Source: Endozoicomonas sp. G2_2 (lineage in GTDB: Bacteria; Pseudomonadota; Gammaproteobacteria; Nevskiales; Salinisphaeraceae). From it: 64,000 nt of DNA. The notes beneath the pieces are model-generated. The model saw nothing but the letters and a program-made list of their open reading frames with translations, was not told the origin of the DNA and made no database searches. How positions within the stretch are numbered: position 1 is the first letter of the stretch; each line of letters begins with the position of its first letter. Location of the stretch: assembly GCF_017744135.1 (NCBI RefSeq), contig NZ_JAGHQU010000007.1:124001-188000 (forward strand), in the 5' to 3' direction. Shown in pieces: positions 1 to 9,937 of this stretch. The position numbers and the translations under genes are program-made.

Positions 1-548
1 GTGCTGTCGCGCAGCAGCCGCAGGAGGGTGGCGATCGCCTGTTCGAACGGTGCGATATGGCCACACCAGGCGGCCAGGTCGCGGCTTTGCCGGTCGCTGT
101 CCTGGGACAGCCAGTGCTGATAGGTCGGCAGATCGAAACTGCAGTTGCCGCCCGGAATCGGACTGCGGTTGTTCAGGCTGTTGAGCAACTCGTTGTCGCG
201 GATCAGGTAGGAGGCGAACTGCGGCGGCATGCGCTGCATCTCGCGCCCGAGGTTGTCGAGTTCCTCGAGGACCTGGCGCAGCGCCTTGTCGTCGACATCC
301 TCGCGATCGGCGAGCTTCTCGAGCGACGCATAGCGACCGCCGAGTTCCTTGCTGACCTCGGCGCGGGTGTCGTAGCGCGACATCACGTTGAGGATATCGA
401 GCAGGGCGTCGAGCGCGGCGCGCCGGCCCCAAACGCTCTCATCGGCCTGGTGGTAGCGCAGGCGCGCGATGAGATGCTCCAGGCGCAGGAAGGTTCTTAT
501 GCGTTCATTGAGCGGTTGCTCGTAACAGAACATGCCGTTGTCCGCCAC
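1..548 (-). CDS. zapD: Cell division protein ZapD, 3' end cut off
   Basis: ZapD binds the C-terminal tail of FtsZ and bundles its filaments at the Z ring in the cytoplasm. The reading frame on the minus strand gives about 182 residues starting VADNGMFCYEQPLNERIR, which matches the family's N-terminal FYEQPLNERIRTFLRLE signature; it is helical and charged throughout and runs off position 1, so the C-terminal part (family length about 250) is missing. I chose the GTG at 548 because AGAGGG stands about six bases upstream; an in-frame ATG five codons later is the alternative. The placement just downstream of coaE, pilD and pilC is the usual gammaproteobacterial order and supports the call. Confidence 0.9.
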   Translation of the reverse strand, partial: MADNGMFCYEQPLNERIRTFLRLEHLIARLRYHQADESVWGRRAALDALLDILNVMSRYDTRAEVSKELGGRYASLEKLADREDVDDKALRQVLEELDNLGREMQRMPPQFASYLIRDNELLNSLNNRSPIPGGNCSFDLPTYQHWLSQDSDRQSRDLAAWCGHIAPFEQAIATLLRLLRDS

Positions 549-654
549 AGACAACCCTCTTTGAAATGAATCGGGCGTTCAGTCTATGCCCCACGGCCGG
601 ACAGGCAAAGTCGCCGTACCGCGCCGGGCGTCGTCGAAACAGTCGGCGCGCGTG

Positions 655-1296
655 TCAGCCCGGCAGGTGCAGTGGCGGCAGGTCGGCCACTTCGCCCTGG
701 GCAAGACGCAGATAGCCGGCGTGCAGGGCCGCCGCGAGATCGGCGATATCCTTGCGTGGCCCGGTGTTGATGAGCACGTCGTCGGCCATGGCGAGACGTT
801 CGCTACGTGCGTCCTGGGCGGCGATCATGCGTCGCGCCAGATCCTCGTCGATGTCGTCACGCGACATCAGCCGTTCCATCTGCACGACTTCCGGTGCATC
901 GACGACCAGCACACGGTCCACCAGGTCGATCATGCTGGATTTGACCAGCAGCGGCACCACGAGCAGGCAGTAGTCGGATTGCGCCGCGTCGCGCCGGCGG
1001 GCCAGTTCGGCGCGAATGCGCGGATGGGTGATGCCTTCGAGATCAGAACGCGCCTGCGCATCGGCGAATACGATCTCGCGCAGATCGCGACGCTTGAGGC
1101 GACCGCCGTCGTCCACGATCTCGGCGCCGAAACGCTCGACGATCTCGGCCAGTGCCGGCTGACCCGGCTCGACGATGTCGCGAGCGACGACGTCCGCATC
1201 CACGATGGTCACGCCCAGCCGCTGGAAGGCGCTGGCGACCAGGGATTTGCCACTGGCGATACCGCCGGTGAGACCGACGGTGAGAGTACTCGGCAT
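655..1296 (-). CDS. coaE: Dephospho-CoA kinase
   Basis: CoaE phosphorylates the 3'-hydroxyl of dephospho-CoA, the last step of coenzyme A synthesis. The 213-residue protein begins MPSTLTVGLTGGIASGKS, with the P-loop at residues 11-18, followed by the family motif VDADVVARDIVEPG and the HPRIRAEL segment of the CoA-binding lid. Length is normal. The frame is open a further 87 codons upstream, but that extension is low in family resemblance; the ATG at 1296 has AAAGGA nine bases upstream and begins exactly where homology begins. It lies between pilD and zapD on the same strand with a gap of about 110 bases on the pilD side. Confidence 0.95.
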   Translation of the reverse strand: MPSTLTVGLTGGIASGKSLVASAFQRLGVTIVDADVVARDIVEPGQPALAEIVERFGAEIVDDGGRLKRRDLREIVFADAQARSDLEGITHPRIRAELARRRDAAQSDYCLLVVPLLVKSSMIDLVDRVLVVDAPEVVQMERLMSRDDIDEDLARRMIAAQDARSERLAMADDVLINTGPRKDIADLAAALHAGYLRLAQGEVADLPPLHLPG

Positions 1297-1408
1297 CCTT
1301 AGCGTCCTTTGCGACCGGGTGGGGCCGCTCGTTTGGGGCGTCGATGCATCAAGCCGCAGCACGGCGCTCGTGACGAGCTCGCAAGCGCGACTTCGGCAAC
1401 CATCGGCA

Positions 1409-2290
1409 TCAACGCAATCCGGCAAGCGATAAATAAGCGCCGCTGATTGTATCGCCTGCCACCAGCGCCAGCCAGCCGGCAATCGCGAGCCATGGACCGA
1501 ACGGCATGGGCTTGCCGCGTTCGAGTGTGCCGGTAGCCATGAGCGCGCCGCCGACAATCGCGCCGGCCAGCGAAGCCATCAGCAGCACCATGGGTAGCGC
1601 CTGCCACCCTAGCCAGGCGCCGATCACCGCGAGCAGCTTGAAGTCGCCGTAACCCATGCCTTCCTTGCCCGTCACCAGACGAAAGGCCTGAAAGACGAAC
1701 CAGAGAATCAGATAGCCCGCCGCTGCGCCGATGATCGCCGTGGCCGGATCGACCAGCGCATAGCCGGCATCGTGGCCCAGGCTGATCAGCAGACCGAGCC
1801 AGAGCAGCGGCAGGCTCAGCGCGTCCGGCAGAAACTGGGTGTGCCAGTCGATCATCGCGGCGGCTAGCAGCGTCCAGGTGAACACCAGCGCGAACAGCGT
1901 GAACGGCAAGGCGCCGAATGTCGCCAGCACGACCAGGGCAAGCACGGCGCTGAACAGTTCGATGGCCGGGTACTGCAGCGAGATCGGGTGGTTGCAGTTT
2001 GCGCAGCGTCCGCGCAGGAGCAGGAAACTCAGAACCGGAATGTTGTGCCGGGCCTTGATCGGCGTGCGGCAGTGGCCACAGGTCGAGCGCGGCTGCGACA
2101 GGCTCATGCGGGGCCGGGTGGAAACGGCGACTGGCTGGCCGAGGATCTCGGCCGCGCTGGCCCGCCATTCGGCCTGCATCATGCGCGGCAAGCGCAGAAT
2201 GACGACGTTGAGAAAACTGCCGACGATCAGGCCGAACAGGCCGACAGCTGCAAAGCAGAACAACGGATGCTCTGCGAACAGCGCCTGCAT
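1409..2290 (-). CDS. pilD: Type IV prepilin peptidase / N-methyltransferase PilD
   Basis: PilD is an inner-membrane aspartic protease that cleaves the leader of type IV prepilins and type II secretion pseudopilins and then methylates the new N terminus. The 293-residue protein has the full bifunctional architecture: an N-terminal membrane segment, a cytoplasmic loop with two zinc-binding pairs (C71/C74 in CGHC and C96/C99 in CANC), then several membrane helices carrying the catalytic aspartates D148 and D216 (in GYGD). The ATG abuts the pilC stop codon, so the two are translated from one transcript. The expected pilB is not next to pilC here. Confidence 0.95.
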   Translation of the reverse strand: MQALFAEHPLFCFAAVGLFGLIVGSFLNVVILRLPRMMQAEWRASAAEILGQPVAVSTRPRMSLSQPRSTCGHCRTPIKARHNIPVLSFLLLRGRCANCNHPISLQYPAIELFSAVLALVVLATFGALPFTLFALVFTWTLLAAAMIDWHTQFLPDALSLPLLWLGLLISLGHDAGYALVDPATAIIGAAAGYLILWFVFQAFRLVTGKEGMGYGDFKLLAVIGAWLGWQALPMVLLMASLAGAIVGGALMATGTLERGKPMPFGPWLAIAGWLALVAGDTISGAYLSLAGLR

Positions 2291-3517
2291 TCAGACCACC
2301 GAGCCAAGCTTGAAGATGGGCAGGTACATGGCGATCACGAGCCCGCCGACGAGCACGCCGATAATGGCCATGATCATGGGCTCGAGCAGCGACGACAGCG
2401 AATCGACCTGATTGTCGACTTCGGCTTCGTAGAAGTCGGCCACGCGCGAGCACATGGCATCGAGCGAACCGGATTCCTCGCCGATCGCGACCATCTGCAA
2501 TGCCATGCTGGGGAACAGGCCGGTGTTGTTCATCGCCAGCTGCAGTTGCACGCCGGAGGCCACCTGATCGCGCATCTGCAGGATCGCTTCCTCGAAGACG
2601 ATATTGCCAGCCGCGCGCGCAACCGAATCCATCGCCTCGACCAGCGGCACGCCGGCCGCGAACATGGTCGACAGGGTACGCGCAAACCGCGCCACGGCCG
2701 CCTTGTAGAGAATATCGCCGATGACGGGCAGCTTGAGCGCCAGCCGGTCGTTCATGCGCCTGAAGTTGCGAGATCGTAATCGGGCCTGGAAAAAGCCGTA
2801 GAAGGTCGCGGCGATGACGCCGATGATCGCCCACCACCAGGCCTGTACGCCTTCGGAAAGACTGATCACGAGCAGCGTGAAGGCGGGCAGATCGGCGCCG
2901 AAACCCTGGAACAGCGACTGGAACTGCGGCACCACGAAGTACAGCAGAATGCCCATCACGATGATCGCAACCACGATCACCGCGCTCGGGTAGAACAGCG
3001 CCTTGCGGACCTTGGCCTTGATTGCCTCGGTCTTTTCCTTGTAGGTCGCGATCTTGTCGAGCAGGGACTCGAGCGCGCCGGATTTCTCACCGGCATCGAC
3101 CAGATTCACGAACAGATCGTCGAAGTGCTTGGAATGCCGCGCCAGGGCGCTGGCCAGCGGGATGCCGTCCTCGATATCGCCGCGGATGGTTTCCACCAGT
3201 TCGGCGAGGGTCGGGTTGTCCGCACCCTTGGCAATGATGTCCAGCGACTGAACCAGCGGTACGCCGGCCGCGAGCATGGTCGCCAGTTGGCGCGCGAAGA
3301 TCGCGATGTCGCCGGCCTTGACCTTTTTCTTGCGCTTGCCGCCAAGGCCGAAAATCGTGGTCTGCTTGCGTACCCGGATCGGGTTGATGCCCTGCTTGCG
3401 CAGTGCGACCTTGACCATGGCCTCGTTGGGGCCGTCGGTTTGGCCCTTGACCCGACTTCCGCTGCGATCGGTGCCGATCCAGAAGAAGGTCTGGTTTTCG
3501 CTCATCGTGCTTGCCAT
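2291..3517 (-). CDS. pilC: Type IV pilus inner-membrane platform protein PilC
   Basis: PilC is the polytopic platform that couples the PilB/PilT motors to pilin assembly at the inner membrane. The 408-residue protein shows the two tandem GspF domains: FARQLATMLAAGVPLVQSL near residue 75 and FARTLSTMFAAGVPLVEAM near residue 280, each followed by a membrane segment, plus a final helix ending in MYLPIFKLGSVV, the canonical PilC C terminus. A second ATG four codons in is possible. It is followed without gap by pilD. Upstream, 76 bases separate it from pilR; pilB and pilA, the usual neighbours, are absent from the window. Confidence 0.95.
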   Translation of the reverse strand: MASTMSENQTFFWIGTDRSGSRVKGQTDGPNEAMVKVALRKQGINPIRVRKQTTIFGLGGKRKKKVKAGDIAIFARQLATMLAAGVPLVQSLDIIAKGADNPTLAELVETIRGDIEDGIPLASALARHSKHFDDLFVNLVDAGEKSGALESLLDKIATYKEKTEAIKAKVRKALFYPSAVIVVAIIVMGILLYFVVPQFQSLFQGFGADLPAFTLLVISLSEGVQAWWWAIIGVIAATFYGFFQARLRSRNFRRMNDRLALKLPVIGDILYKAAVARFARTLSTMFAAGVPLVEAMDSVARAAGNIVFEEAILQMRDQVASGVQLQLAMNNTGLFPSMALQMVAIGEESGSLDAMCSRVADFYEAEVDNQVDSLSSLLEPMIMAIIGVLVGGLVIAMYLPIFKLGSVV

Positions 3518-3593
3518 CAGTCGATTCCGTGCCGGTAAACGCCTGTGGGCGTGGACATAATCTGCATACAGGGTTTATCGGCGGAAGGCGGGA

Positions 3594-5015
3594 TTAATTC
3601 ATCCCCAGTTTGGCCAGCCGGTAGCGCAGCGCCCGGAACGTGATGCCGAGGTGCTTGGCGGCCTTGGTCTTGTTGTAGTGACAGGCCTCGAGCGCTGCCT
3701 GAATGCGCTCGCGCTCGACCGCTTCGAGCTGGCTTTCCAGATCCGCGCTGGTGTCCATCGCCGCCGGCTGACCGTTGCTGTGGTAGCCGCCGACGGGGCC
3801 CGGGGCTTCCGGCGCCGTGGTGGTCCGGTTGCTCTCGAGCAGAGGCGAACTCAGGCGCAGGTACTGGCGCTCGATAACAGCGTCCTCGCTGAGCGTGACC
3901 GCGCGCTCGAGAATGTTTTCCAGTTCGCGGATGTTGCCGGGGAAGGCGTACTGCTCGAGCGCTTCCAGCGCCTCGCGCGAAAGCTGCGGCGCGCGCCGCA
4001 GACGCAGCTTGCGCGCGAGTGCCTCGAGTATGCGCGTGGCCAGCGCCGCGATATCGGCTCGTCGCTCGCGCAGCGGCGGCACATGTACCTCGATGACGTT
4101 GAGGCGGTAATAGAGATCTTCGCGAAAGCTGCCGCGTGCGACTTCGGTGGCCAGATCGCGATGCGTTGCGCAGATCACGCGTACGTCGACAGCGGTCTCG
4201 TCGTTGGCGCCGACCGGCCGGATCGCGCGCTCCTGAATCGCGCGCAGCAGCTTGACCTGCATGGTCAGCGGCAGGTCGGCCACCTCGTCCAGAAACAGGG
4301 TGCCGCCGTCGGCGCGGGCGAACAGGCCCGGTGTATCGCGCATCGCGCCCGTGAACGCGCCGCGCATGTAGCCGAAGAATTCCGATTCCATCAATTCCGA
4401 GGGAATCGCGCCGCAGTTCACGGGCACGAACGTGCTGCCCATGCGCGGACCCTCGGCATGAATCATGCGCGCCACGAGTTCCTTGCCCGTGCCCGATTCG
4501 CCGGTGATATAGACCGGCGCCTGGCTGCGTGCGAGCTTGGCAATGGTCTGGCGCAGCTGCTGCATCGCCGGTGTGTTGCCGATCAGGCGGGGTGAGGCGT
4601 CCAGCGAGGGATGGGGCGGCGCGTCATGATCCAGACCGGCCAGCTTGAGCGCCTGCGCCACGAGCGAGCGCAGACCGGCCACGTCGATCGGCTTGGATAC
4701 GAAATCGAAAGCGCCGGCCTTGAGGCTGGCCACCGCACTGTCCGCGCTTCCGTAGGCCGTGATCACCGCCACCGGGCAGTGCGGGTGGCGTTCGCTGATA
4801 TAGCTGACCAGTTCCAGGCCGTCACCGTCTGGCAGGCGCATGTCGGTCAGGCACAGATCGAAGCCCTTCTCCTCGAAGGCTGCTCGTGCTTCCGCCAGGG
4901 TCGCCACGGCCAGCGTCTCGATCGACATGCGGGCCAGCGTGATTTCCACCAGTTCGCGGATATCCGCTTCATCATCAACGATCAGCGCGGTCGGGGCGTT
5001 ATCGGTCGGAGTCAT
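3594..5015 (-). CDS. pilR: Sigma-54-dependent response regulator PilR
   Basis: PilR activates sigma-54 transcription of the major pilin gene when phosphorylated by PilS. The 473-residue protein has a receiver domain with acceptor D58 (LTDMRLPDG) and K108 in SKP, an AAA+ domain with Walker A GESGTGKE at 172-179 and the sigma-54 contact loop GAFTGA at 219-224, and a Fis-type helix-turn-helix at the C terminus ([20 protein letters not shown]). The frame is open upstream, but the ATG at 5015 starts the receiver domain directly. It overlaps the end of pilS by 17 bases, so the sensor and regulator are translationally coupled. Its target pilA is not in the window. Confidence 0.95.
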   Translation of the reverse strand: MTPTDNAPTALIVDDEADIRELVEITLARMSIETLAVATLAEARAAFEEKGFDLCLTDMRLPDGDGLELVSYISERHPHCPVAVITAYGSADSAVASLKAGAFDFVSKPIDVAGLRSLVAQALKLAGLDHDAPPHPSLDASPRLIGNTPAMQQLRQTIAKLARSQAPVYITGESGTGKELVARMIHAEGPRMGSTFVPVNCGAIPSELMESEFFGYMRGAFTGAMRDTPGLFARADGGTLFLDEVADLPLTMQVKLLRAIQERAIRPVGANDETAVDVRVICATHRDLATEVARGSFREDLYYRLNVIEVHVPPLRERRADIAALATRILEALARKLRLRRAPQLSREALEALEQYAFPGNIRELENILERAVTLSEDAVIERQYLRLSSPLLESNRTTTAPEAPGPVGGYHSNGQPAAMDTSADLESQLEAVERERIQAALEACHYNKTKAAKHLGITFRALRYRLAKLGMN

Positions 5016-6648
5016 TGAGGCTGCTTTGAACAAATAGACCGGCAGGCGTGGCGGCCGGCCAGACGTGGGCAAAAACGATACGAAAGCAGGCTCCGGCCGA
5101 ATGTGCAACCGGCATGAGCTGCGCGCCGTTCGCTTCGCACAGTTCGCCCGCGATATGCAGGCCAAGCCCCGTGCCCTCGCGCGTGGTGGTGAAGAACGGC
5201 TCCATGATCTGGTCGAGTATGGCCGGGTCGATGCCGGGGCCGTTGTCGATCACGTCGAGGCAGAAGCGGTCGTGGCGGTTGCGATGGCCGCTCAGACGTA
5301 TGGTCAGTTCGATGTCCTGCTTGCGCGCATAGCGCTGCGCGTTGTCCCAGAGATTGAAAAGCACCTGACGCAGGTGGTCGGGATCGAATTCGATCTGCAG
5401 CTGCGGGTCGAACTCGTCGAGATCGAAATCCGGCGACTCCTCGTTGGTGCCCAGATAATCGTCGATCGCATCGAGCAGCCAGCCGGACAGCGCGAGCGTG
5501 CGGCGCGACAGCTGCGAACGGCGGGACAGGCCGAGCACGCTGTTGATGATGTTGTCGATGCGCCGGCTGTGGCGATGAATGATGTCCAGCATGCGCCGGT
5601 CGTCCGGATCCAGGGCCTGCGACTCGGCCAGCAGCTGGCCGGCATGACTGATCGCGCCCAGCGGGTTGCGGATCTCGTGGGCGATGCTGGCCGACAGGCG
5701 GCCGATGGATACCAGCTTGAGCTGCTGCGCCTGCTCGCTCTGGCGCATGGCATCTTCCAGAAAGATGAGGACCGACGCATGCGGTTCGGGGCCGAGCGTC
5801 GAGAACACGGGCAGCAACGAGTGCGACCCCGCGCGGATGATTTCGCTGCTCGCCGGGTTGCGCTCGCGCCAGTGCATCAGCGCGCGCTCGAGCGCAGGCG
5901 AGAGATGGGCGAGCGGCTCGTCGTCCTGCGCCTCGACCGGGTCCACCTCGAGCATGCGAATAGCGGCGTCGTTGATCAGCTGCACGCGGTGGGCGCCGTC
6001 CACCACCACCGCGCCGATCTCCATCTGCTGGATGATATGGCGGTTGAGTGTCGCCAGGTCCCGGGCCTCGGTCGCCCGTTCGGCGGCGAGTGCCTCGCTC
6101 ACGCGGGCGCGGCGTGCCAGCCAATGCGCAACGCTCGAGGTGATGAAGAAGATCGTGCCGAGGATGCCGGCCTGCACGAATTCGGCGTTCACCTCGGCGA
6201 ACTGGATCGCGCGCCAGCCTTCCTGTCCGATGATGCCGATCGCGGCACAGGCGGCCAGCAACGTCGCCAGTCGCGCCGGCAGCAGCATCCCGGCGGCGGC
6301 CACCGGCGTGATCAGCAGCATGCCAAGACCGCTGGAGACGCCGGTGCTCGCATAGGTCAGCGTGGTGCATAGCGCCACGTCGACCGAACAGGCAAGCAGC
6401 ACCTGCACACGTAGCGCCGGGGTATGCGACATCGACATGAACAGCGACACCGCGCACTGAGCGAGATAGAGCAGACACGCCACACGAAACAGGTCCGGCT
6501 GCTCGAGACTGAACAGCTGTTCGGCGGCGCCCAGAAGTAACAGCGCGACCAACCCGAAGGCGACCAGACTGCGATAGATGTTCAGCGAGGTGATCGCACG
6601 CCAGTCCTCGACGTGCCGGATCAGCGGATTGCCGGATACGGCCTGCAT
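4999..6648 (-). CDS. pilS: Sensor histidine kinase PilS
   Basis: PilS senses pilin level in the inner membrane and sets the phosphorylation state of PilR. The 549-residue protein has six hydrophobic segments in the first 190 residues, a PAS-like region, the phosphoacceptor histidine in SIAHEIRNPLGAISH near residue 323, and an ATPase domain with DNGPGIDPAILDQIMEPFF and the GTGLGL box. I place the start at 6648, where TGATG overlaps the stop of the upstream small gene; a longer frame to 6690 would lie inside that gene. pilR overlaps its 3' end. Confidence 0.93.
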   Translation of the reverse strand: MQAVSGNPLIRHVEDWRAITSLNIYRSLVAFGLVALLLLGAAEQLFSLEQPDLFRVACLLYLAQCAVSLFMSMSHTPALRVQVLLACSVDVALCTTLTYASTGVSSGLGMLLITPVAAAGMLLPARLATLLAACAAIGIIGQEGWRAIQFAEVNAEFVQAGILGTIFFITSSVAHWLARRARVSEALAAERATEARDLATLNRHIIQQMEIGAVVVDGAHRVQLINDAAIRMLEVDPVEAQDDEPLAHLSPALERALMHWRERNPASSEIIRAGSHSLLPVFSTLGPEPHASVLIFLEDAMRQSEQAQQLKLVSIGRLSASIAHEIRNPLGAISHAGQLLAESQALDPDDRRMLDIIHRHSRRIDNIINSVLGLSRRSQLSRRTLALSGWLLDAIDDYLGTNEESPDFDLDEFDPQLQIEFDPDHLRQVLFNLWDNAQRYARKQDIELTIRLSGHRNRHDRFCLDVIDNGPGIDPAILDQIMEPFFTTTREGTGLGLHIAGELCEANGAQLMPVAHSAGACFRIVFAHVWPAATPAGLFVQSSLNDSDR

Positions 6649-6905
6649 CAACGACGGTCGCGGGTGGCCCTGTCGGCGCGGGCGCTGCAATCCGGCTCGC
6701 CGCAGACATGGCCGTCGTCGGTTTCGTGGGCGAGCGCGAGCGGCATGTGCACGCCGCAGCGTGCGCAGCGCACGGTTTTCTCGAATCGCGGAGGCGTGTT
6801 CTCGTTACGCGTCCGGTCTTGGCCGGCTCGGGTCGCGCCGAGCAGTTGCCTGACGATCAGCCAGCCGAGGCCGAGAAGCAGAAGTAGTCCGAGCAGGCGT
6901 GCCAT
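6648..6905 (-). CDS. Small membrane protein with zinc-ribbon cysteines (PP0621-like)
   Basis: This 85-residue protein has one N-terminal membrane helix (MARLLGLLLLLGLGWLIVRQL), a short charged linker and a C-terminal domain with CARCGVHMP and CGEPDCSAR, a spacing that would hold one zinc ion. Proteins of this layout are commonly annotated as the PP0621 family and stand next to pilS in Pseudomonas, which matches the position here: its stop codon overlaps the pilS start as TGATG, so it is the first gene of a small-protein/pilS/pilR operon. The molecular function is not known. The adjacency suggests, without proof, a link to pilus signalling. Confidence 0.75.
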   Translation of the reverse strand: MARLLGLLLLLGLGWLIVRQLLGATRAGQDRTRNENTPPRFEKTVRCARCGVHMPLALAHETDDGHVCGEPDCSARADRATRDRR

Positions 6906-7076
6906 GACGAGTGACCCATCGAGTCGCGGTGGGTGATTCAGTGGGCATCATACGTCAGCGATGGCCGCTGTCGCGGCTCGTGGCCGATGGCTGAATGCTT
7001 CATGAAGTTGTCGCTGCGCGCCACAGGCGCCACAATGCGCGGCATCTCGAAGATTTGATTCCACAAAGGCGATGCC

Positions 7077-8240
<1,164 letters not shown>

Positions 8241-8308
8241 TTCCCGGCCCGCGCGCGGCAACCGCCGATCGACCTTCTACCGAACACGATTTAGACCAGG
8301 ATCAATTC

Positions 8309-9178
8309 ATGAGCATTCTCGTCAACAACGACACCAAACTCATCGTCCAGGGCTTCACCGGCTCGCAGGGCACCTTCCATTCCGAACAGTGCATCGACTA
8401 CGGCACCAACATCGTCGGCGGCGTCACGCCCGGCCGCGGCGGCGAGACGCATCTCGACCGCCCGGTGTTCAACACCTGTGCCGAGGCCGTCGCCGAAACT
8501 GGCGCCAACGCCACCATGATCTACGTGCCGGCGCCGTTCGCGGCCGACGCGATCCTCGAAGCGGAAGCCGCGGGCATCAAGACCATCATCTGCATCACCG
8601 AGCATATTCCGGTCATGGACATGCTCAAGGTGCGCGCGGTGCTGGACGAGTCCGACAGCGTGCTGATCGGCCCGAACTGCCCCGGCGTGATCACCCCGGG
8701 CGAGTGCAAGATCGGCATCATGCCGGCGCACATCCACAAGCAAGGCAAGATCGGCATCGTGTCGCGCTCGGGCACGCTGACCTACGAAGCGGTCTTCCAG
8801 ACCACCAACATCGGTCTCGGCCAGAGCACCTGCGTGGGCATCGGCGGCGATCCGATCCACGGCCTGGACTTCACCGACGTGCTCGAGATGTTCGAAAACG
8901 ACGACCAGACCGAAGGCGTGGTCATGGTCGGCGAGATCGGCGGCACCGCCGAGGAAGAAGCCGCCGAGTACATCAAGGCCAACATGTCCAAGCCCGTCGT
9001 GGCCTACATCGCGGGCGTCACCGCGCCCCCCGGCAAGCGCATGGGCCATGCCGGCGCGATCATCTCCGGCGGCAAGGGCACGGCCGACGACAAGTTCGCC
9101 GCGCTCGAGAAGGCCGGCGTCGCCACGGTGCGCTCCACCGCGGAGATCGGCAGCAAGATGGAAGAGATCCTCGGCTGA
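8309..9178 (+). CDS. sucD: Succinyl-CoA synthetase (ADP-forming) alpha subunit
   Basis: SucD binds CoA and forms the phosphohistidine intermediate of succinyl-CoA synthetase. The 289-residue product begins [18 protein letters not shown] with the CoA-binding Rossmann fold, has the [16 protein letters not shown] segment and the active-site histidine H247 in [10 protein letters not shown]. The frame is open 48 codons upstream into sucC, but homology starts at the ATG at 8309, which follows an AGGATCAATTC spacer. A strong intrinsic terminator follows about 40 bases after the stop, closing the sucCD operon. Confidence 0.97.
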   Translation: MSILVNNDTKLIVQGFTGSQGTFHSEQCIDYGTNIVGGVTPGRGGETHLDRPVFNTCAEAVAETGANATMIYVPAPFAADAILEAEAAGIKTIICITEHIPVMDMLKVRAVLDESDSVLIGPNCPGVITPGECKIGIMPAHIHKQGKIGIVSRSGTLTYEAVFQTTNIGLGQSTCVGIGGDPIHGLDFTDVLEMFENDDQTEGVVMVGEIGGTAEEEAAEYIKANMSKPVVAYIAGVTAPPGKRMGHAGAIISGGKGTADDKFAALEKAGVATVRSTAEIGSKMEEILG

Positions 9179-9218
9179 TCGATGGGTTGATCGTATCGAC
9201 ATCCATTGGGATGCACGA

Positions 9219-9252
9219 AAGCCGGTGTCCGTTTGACGGGCGCCGGCTTTTT
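9219..9252 (+). terminator. Rho-independent terminator after sucCD
   Basis: AAGCCGG at 9219-9225 pairs perfectly with CCGGCTT at 9243-9249, and the 3' arm runs into five T residues. It stands 40 bases after the sucD stop, so it ends the sucCD transcript. Confidence 0.85.
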
Positions 9253-9352
9253 CATGGAAGCGATGCGCGGCCGTTGGGCCGACACGGTGTTATAGAGTTA
9301 CACGCCGCTTGCGTGCTCGAATGATTGCACCGTTCAATTGAGCACAATCGAT

Positions 9353-9775
9353 ATGAGCCAGAGCTACGAGATCAGCTGTGACTGTGGCCACGTCAAGATG
9401 ACGGCCCACGGTGCGCCCAAGTTGTCCCTTCATTGCCACTGTCGCAGCTGCCGCGAGCTGTATTCGGCAGACGTTCTGGGCCTGACCGGTTGGGATGAAG
9501 ACAAGGTCGATCTGCCGGACGAGTCCGAGCTGTATCACCATCAGATGGATGGCAAGGAAATGCACCGCTATGGCTGCCCGAAGTGCGGCATGATCATGTA
9601 CGGACGCCACAAGCCGGGGATTCCGGTCATCCGTCAGAACCTGTTCCGCAAGAACAATGGCGGGAAACTGCCGCCTGAACTGGCACCCACATTGCACTTG
9701 TTCTACGGCGAGCGTGTCCTTGATATCGACGACGATCTGGAAAAATGTGAGGACGGCTCGGCGATCGGTTTGTAG
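9353..9775 (+). CDS. GFA-family (glutathione-dependent formaldehyde-activating-like) protein
   Basis: GFA-family proteins are small zinc-binding beta-fold proteins; only a few have been tied to glutathione/formaldehyde chemistry, so the activity here is open. The 140-residue product has the expected metal ligands: CDCG near the N terminus, CHCRSC about 25 residues on, and CPKCGMIMYG in the second half. I chose the ATG at 9353; a TTG five codons upstream is the other option. Neither has a clear ribosome-binding site. The gene is isolated: a terminator lies before it and a GC-rich hairpin after it. Confidence 0.8.
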   Translation: MSQSYEISCDCGHVKMTAHGAPKLSLHCHCRSCRELYSADVLGLTGWDEDKVDLPDESELYHHQMDGKEMHRYGCPKCGMIMYGRHKPGIPVIRQNLFRKNNGGKLPPELAPTLHLFYGERVLDIDDDLEKCEDGSAIGL

Positions 9776-9815
9776 CCGACGCGCCGGTCAAAACCCAACC
9801 CGGACGCGAGTCGAG

Positions 9816-9848
9816 ACGGGCCGGCCTTGCCCCGGCCCGTTGTCGTTT
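9816..9848 (+). terminator. Probable terminator after the GFA-family gene
   Basis: ACGGGCCGG at 9816-9824 pairs perfectly with CCGGCCCGT at 9832-9840, with a seven-base loop. The following bases are T-rich but broken (TGTCGTTT), so termination is likely but not certain. Confidence 0.6.
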
Positions 9849-9937
9849 CGGCGGCCCGCGTCCTGGCGTATCCTTGGCGTCGCGACGCACGCCGATTAAC
9901 CAGGCGGCCTTTCTCCAGCTTTTAGGAGTCCCCCACC

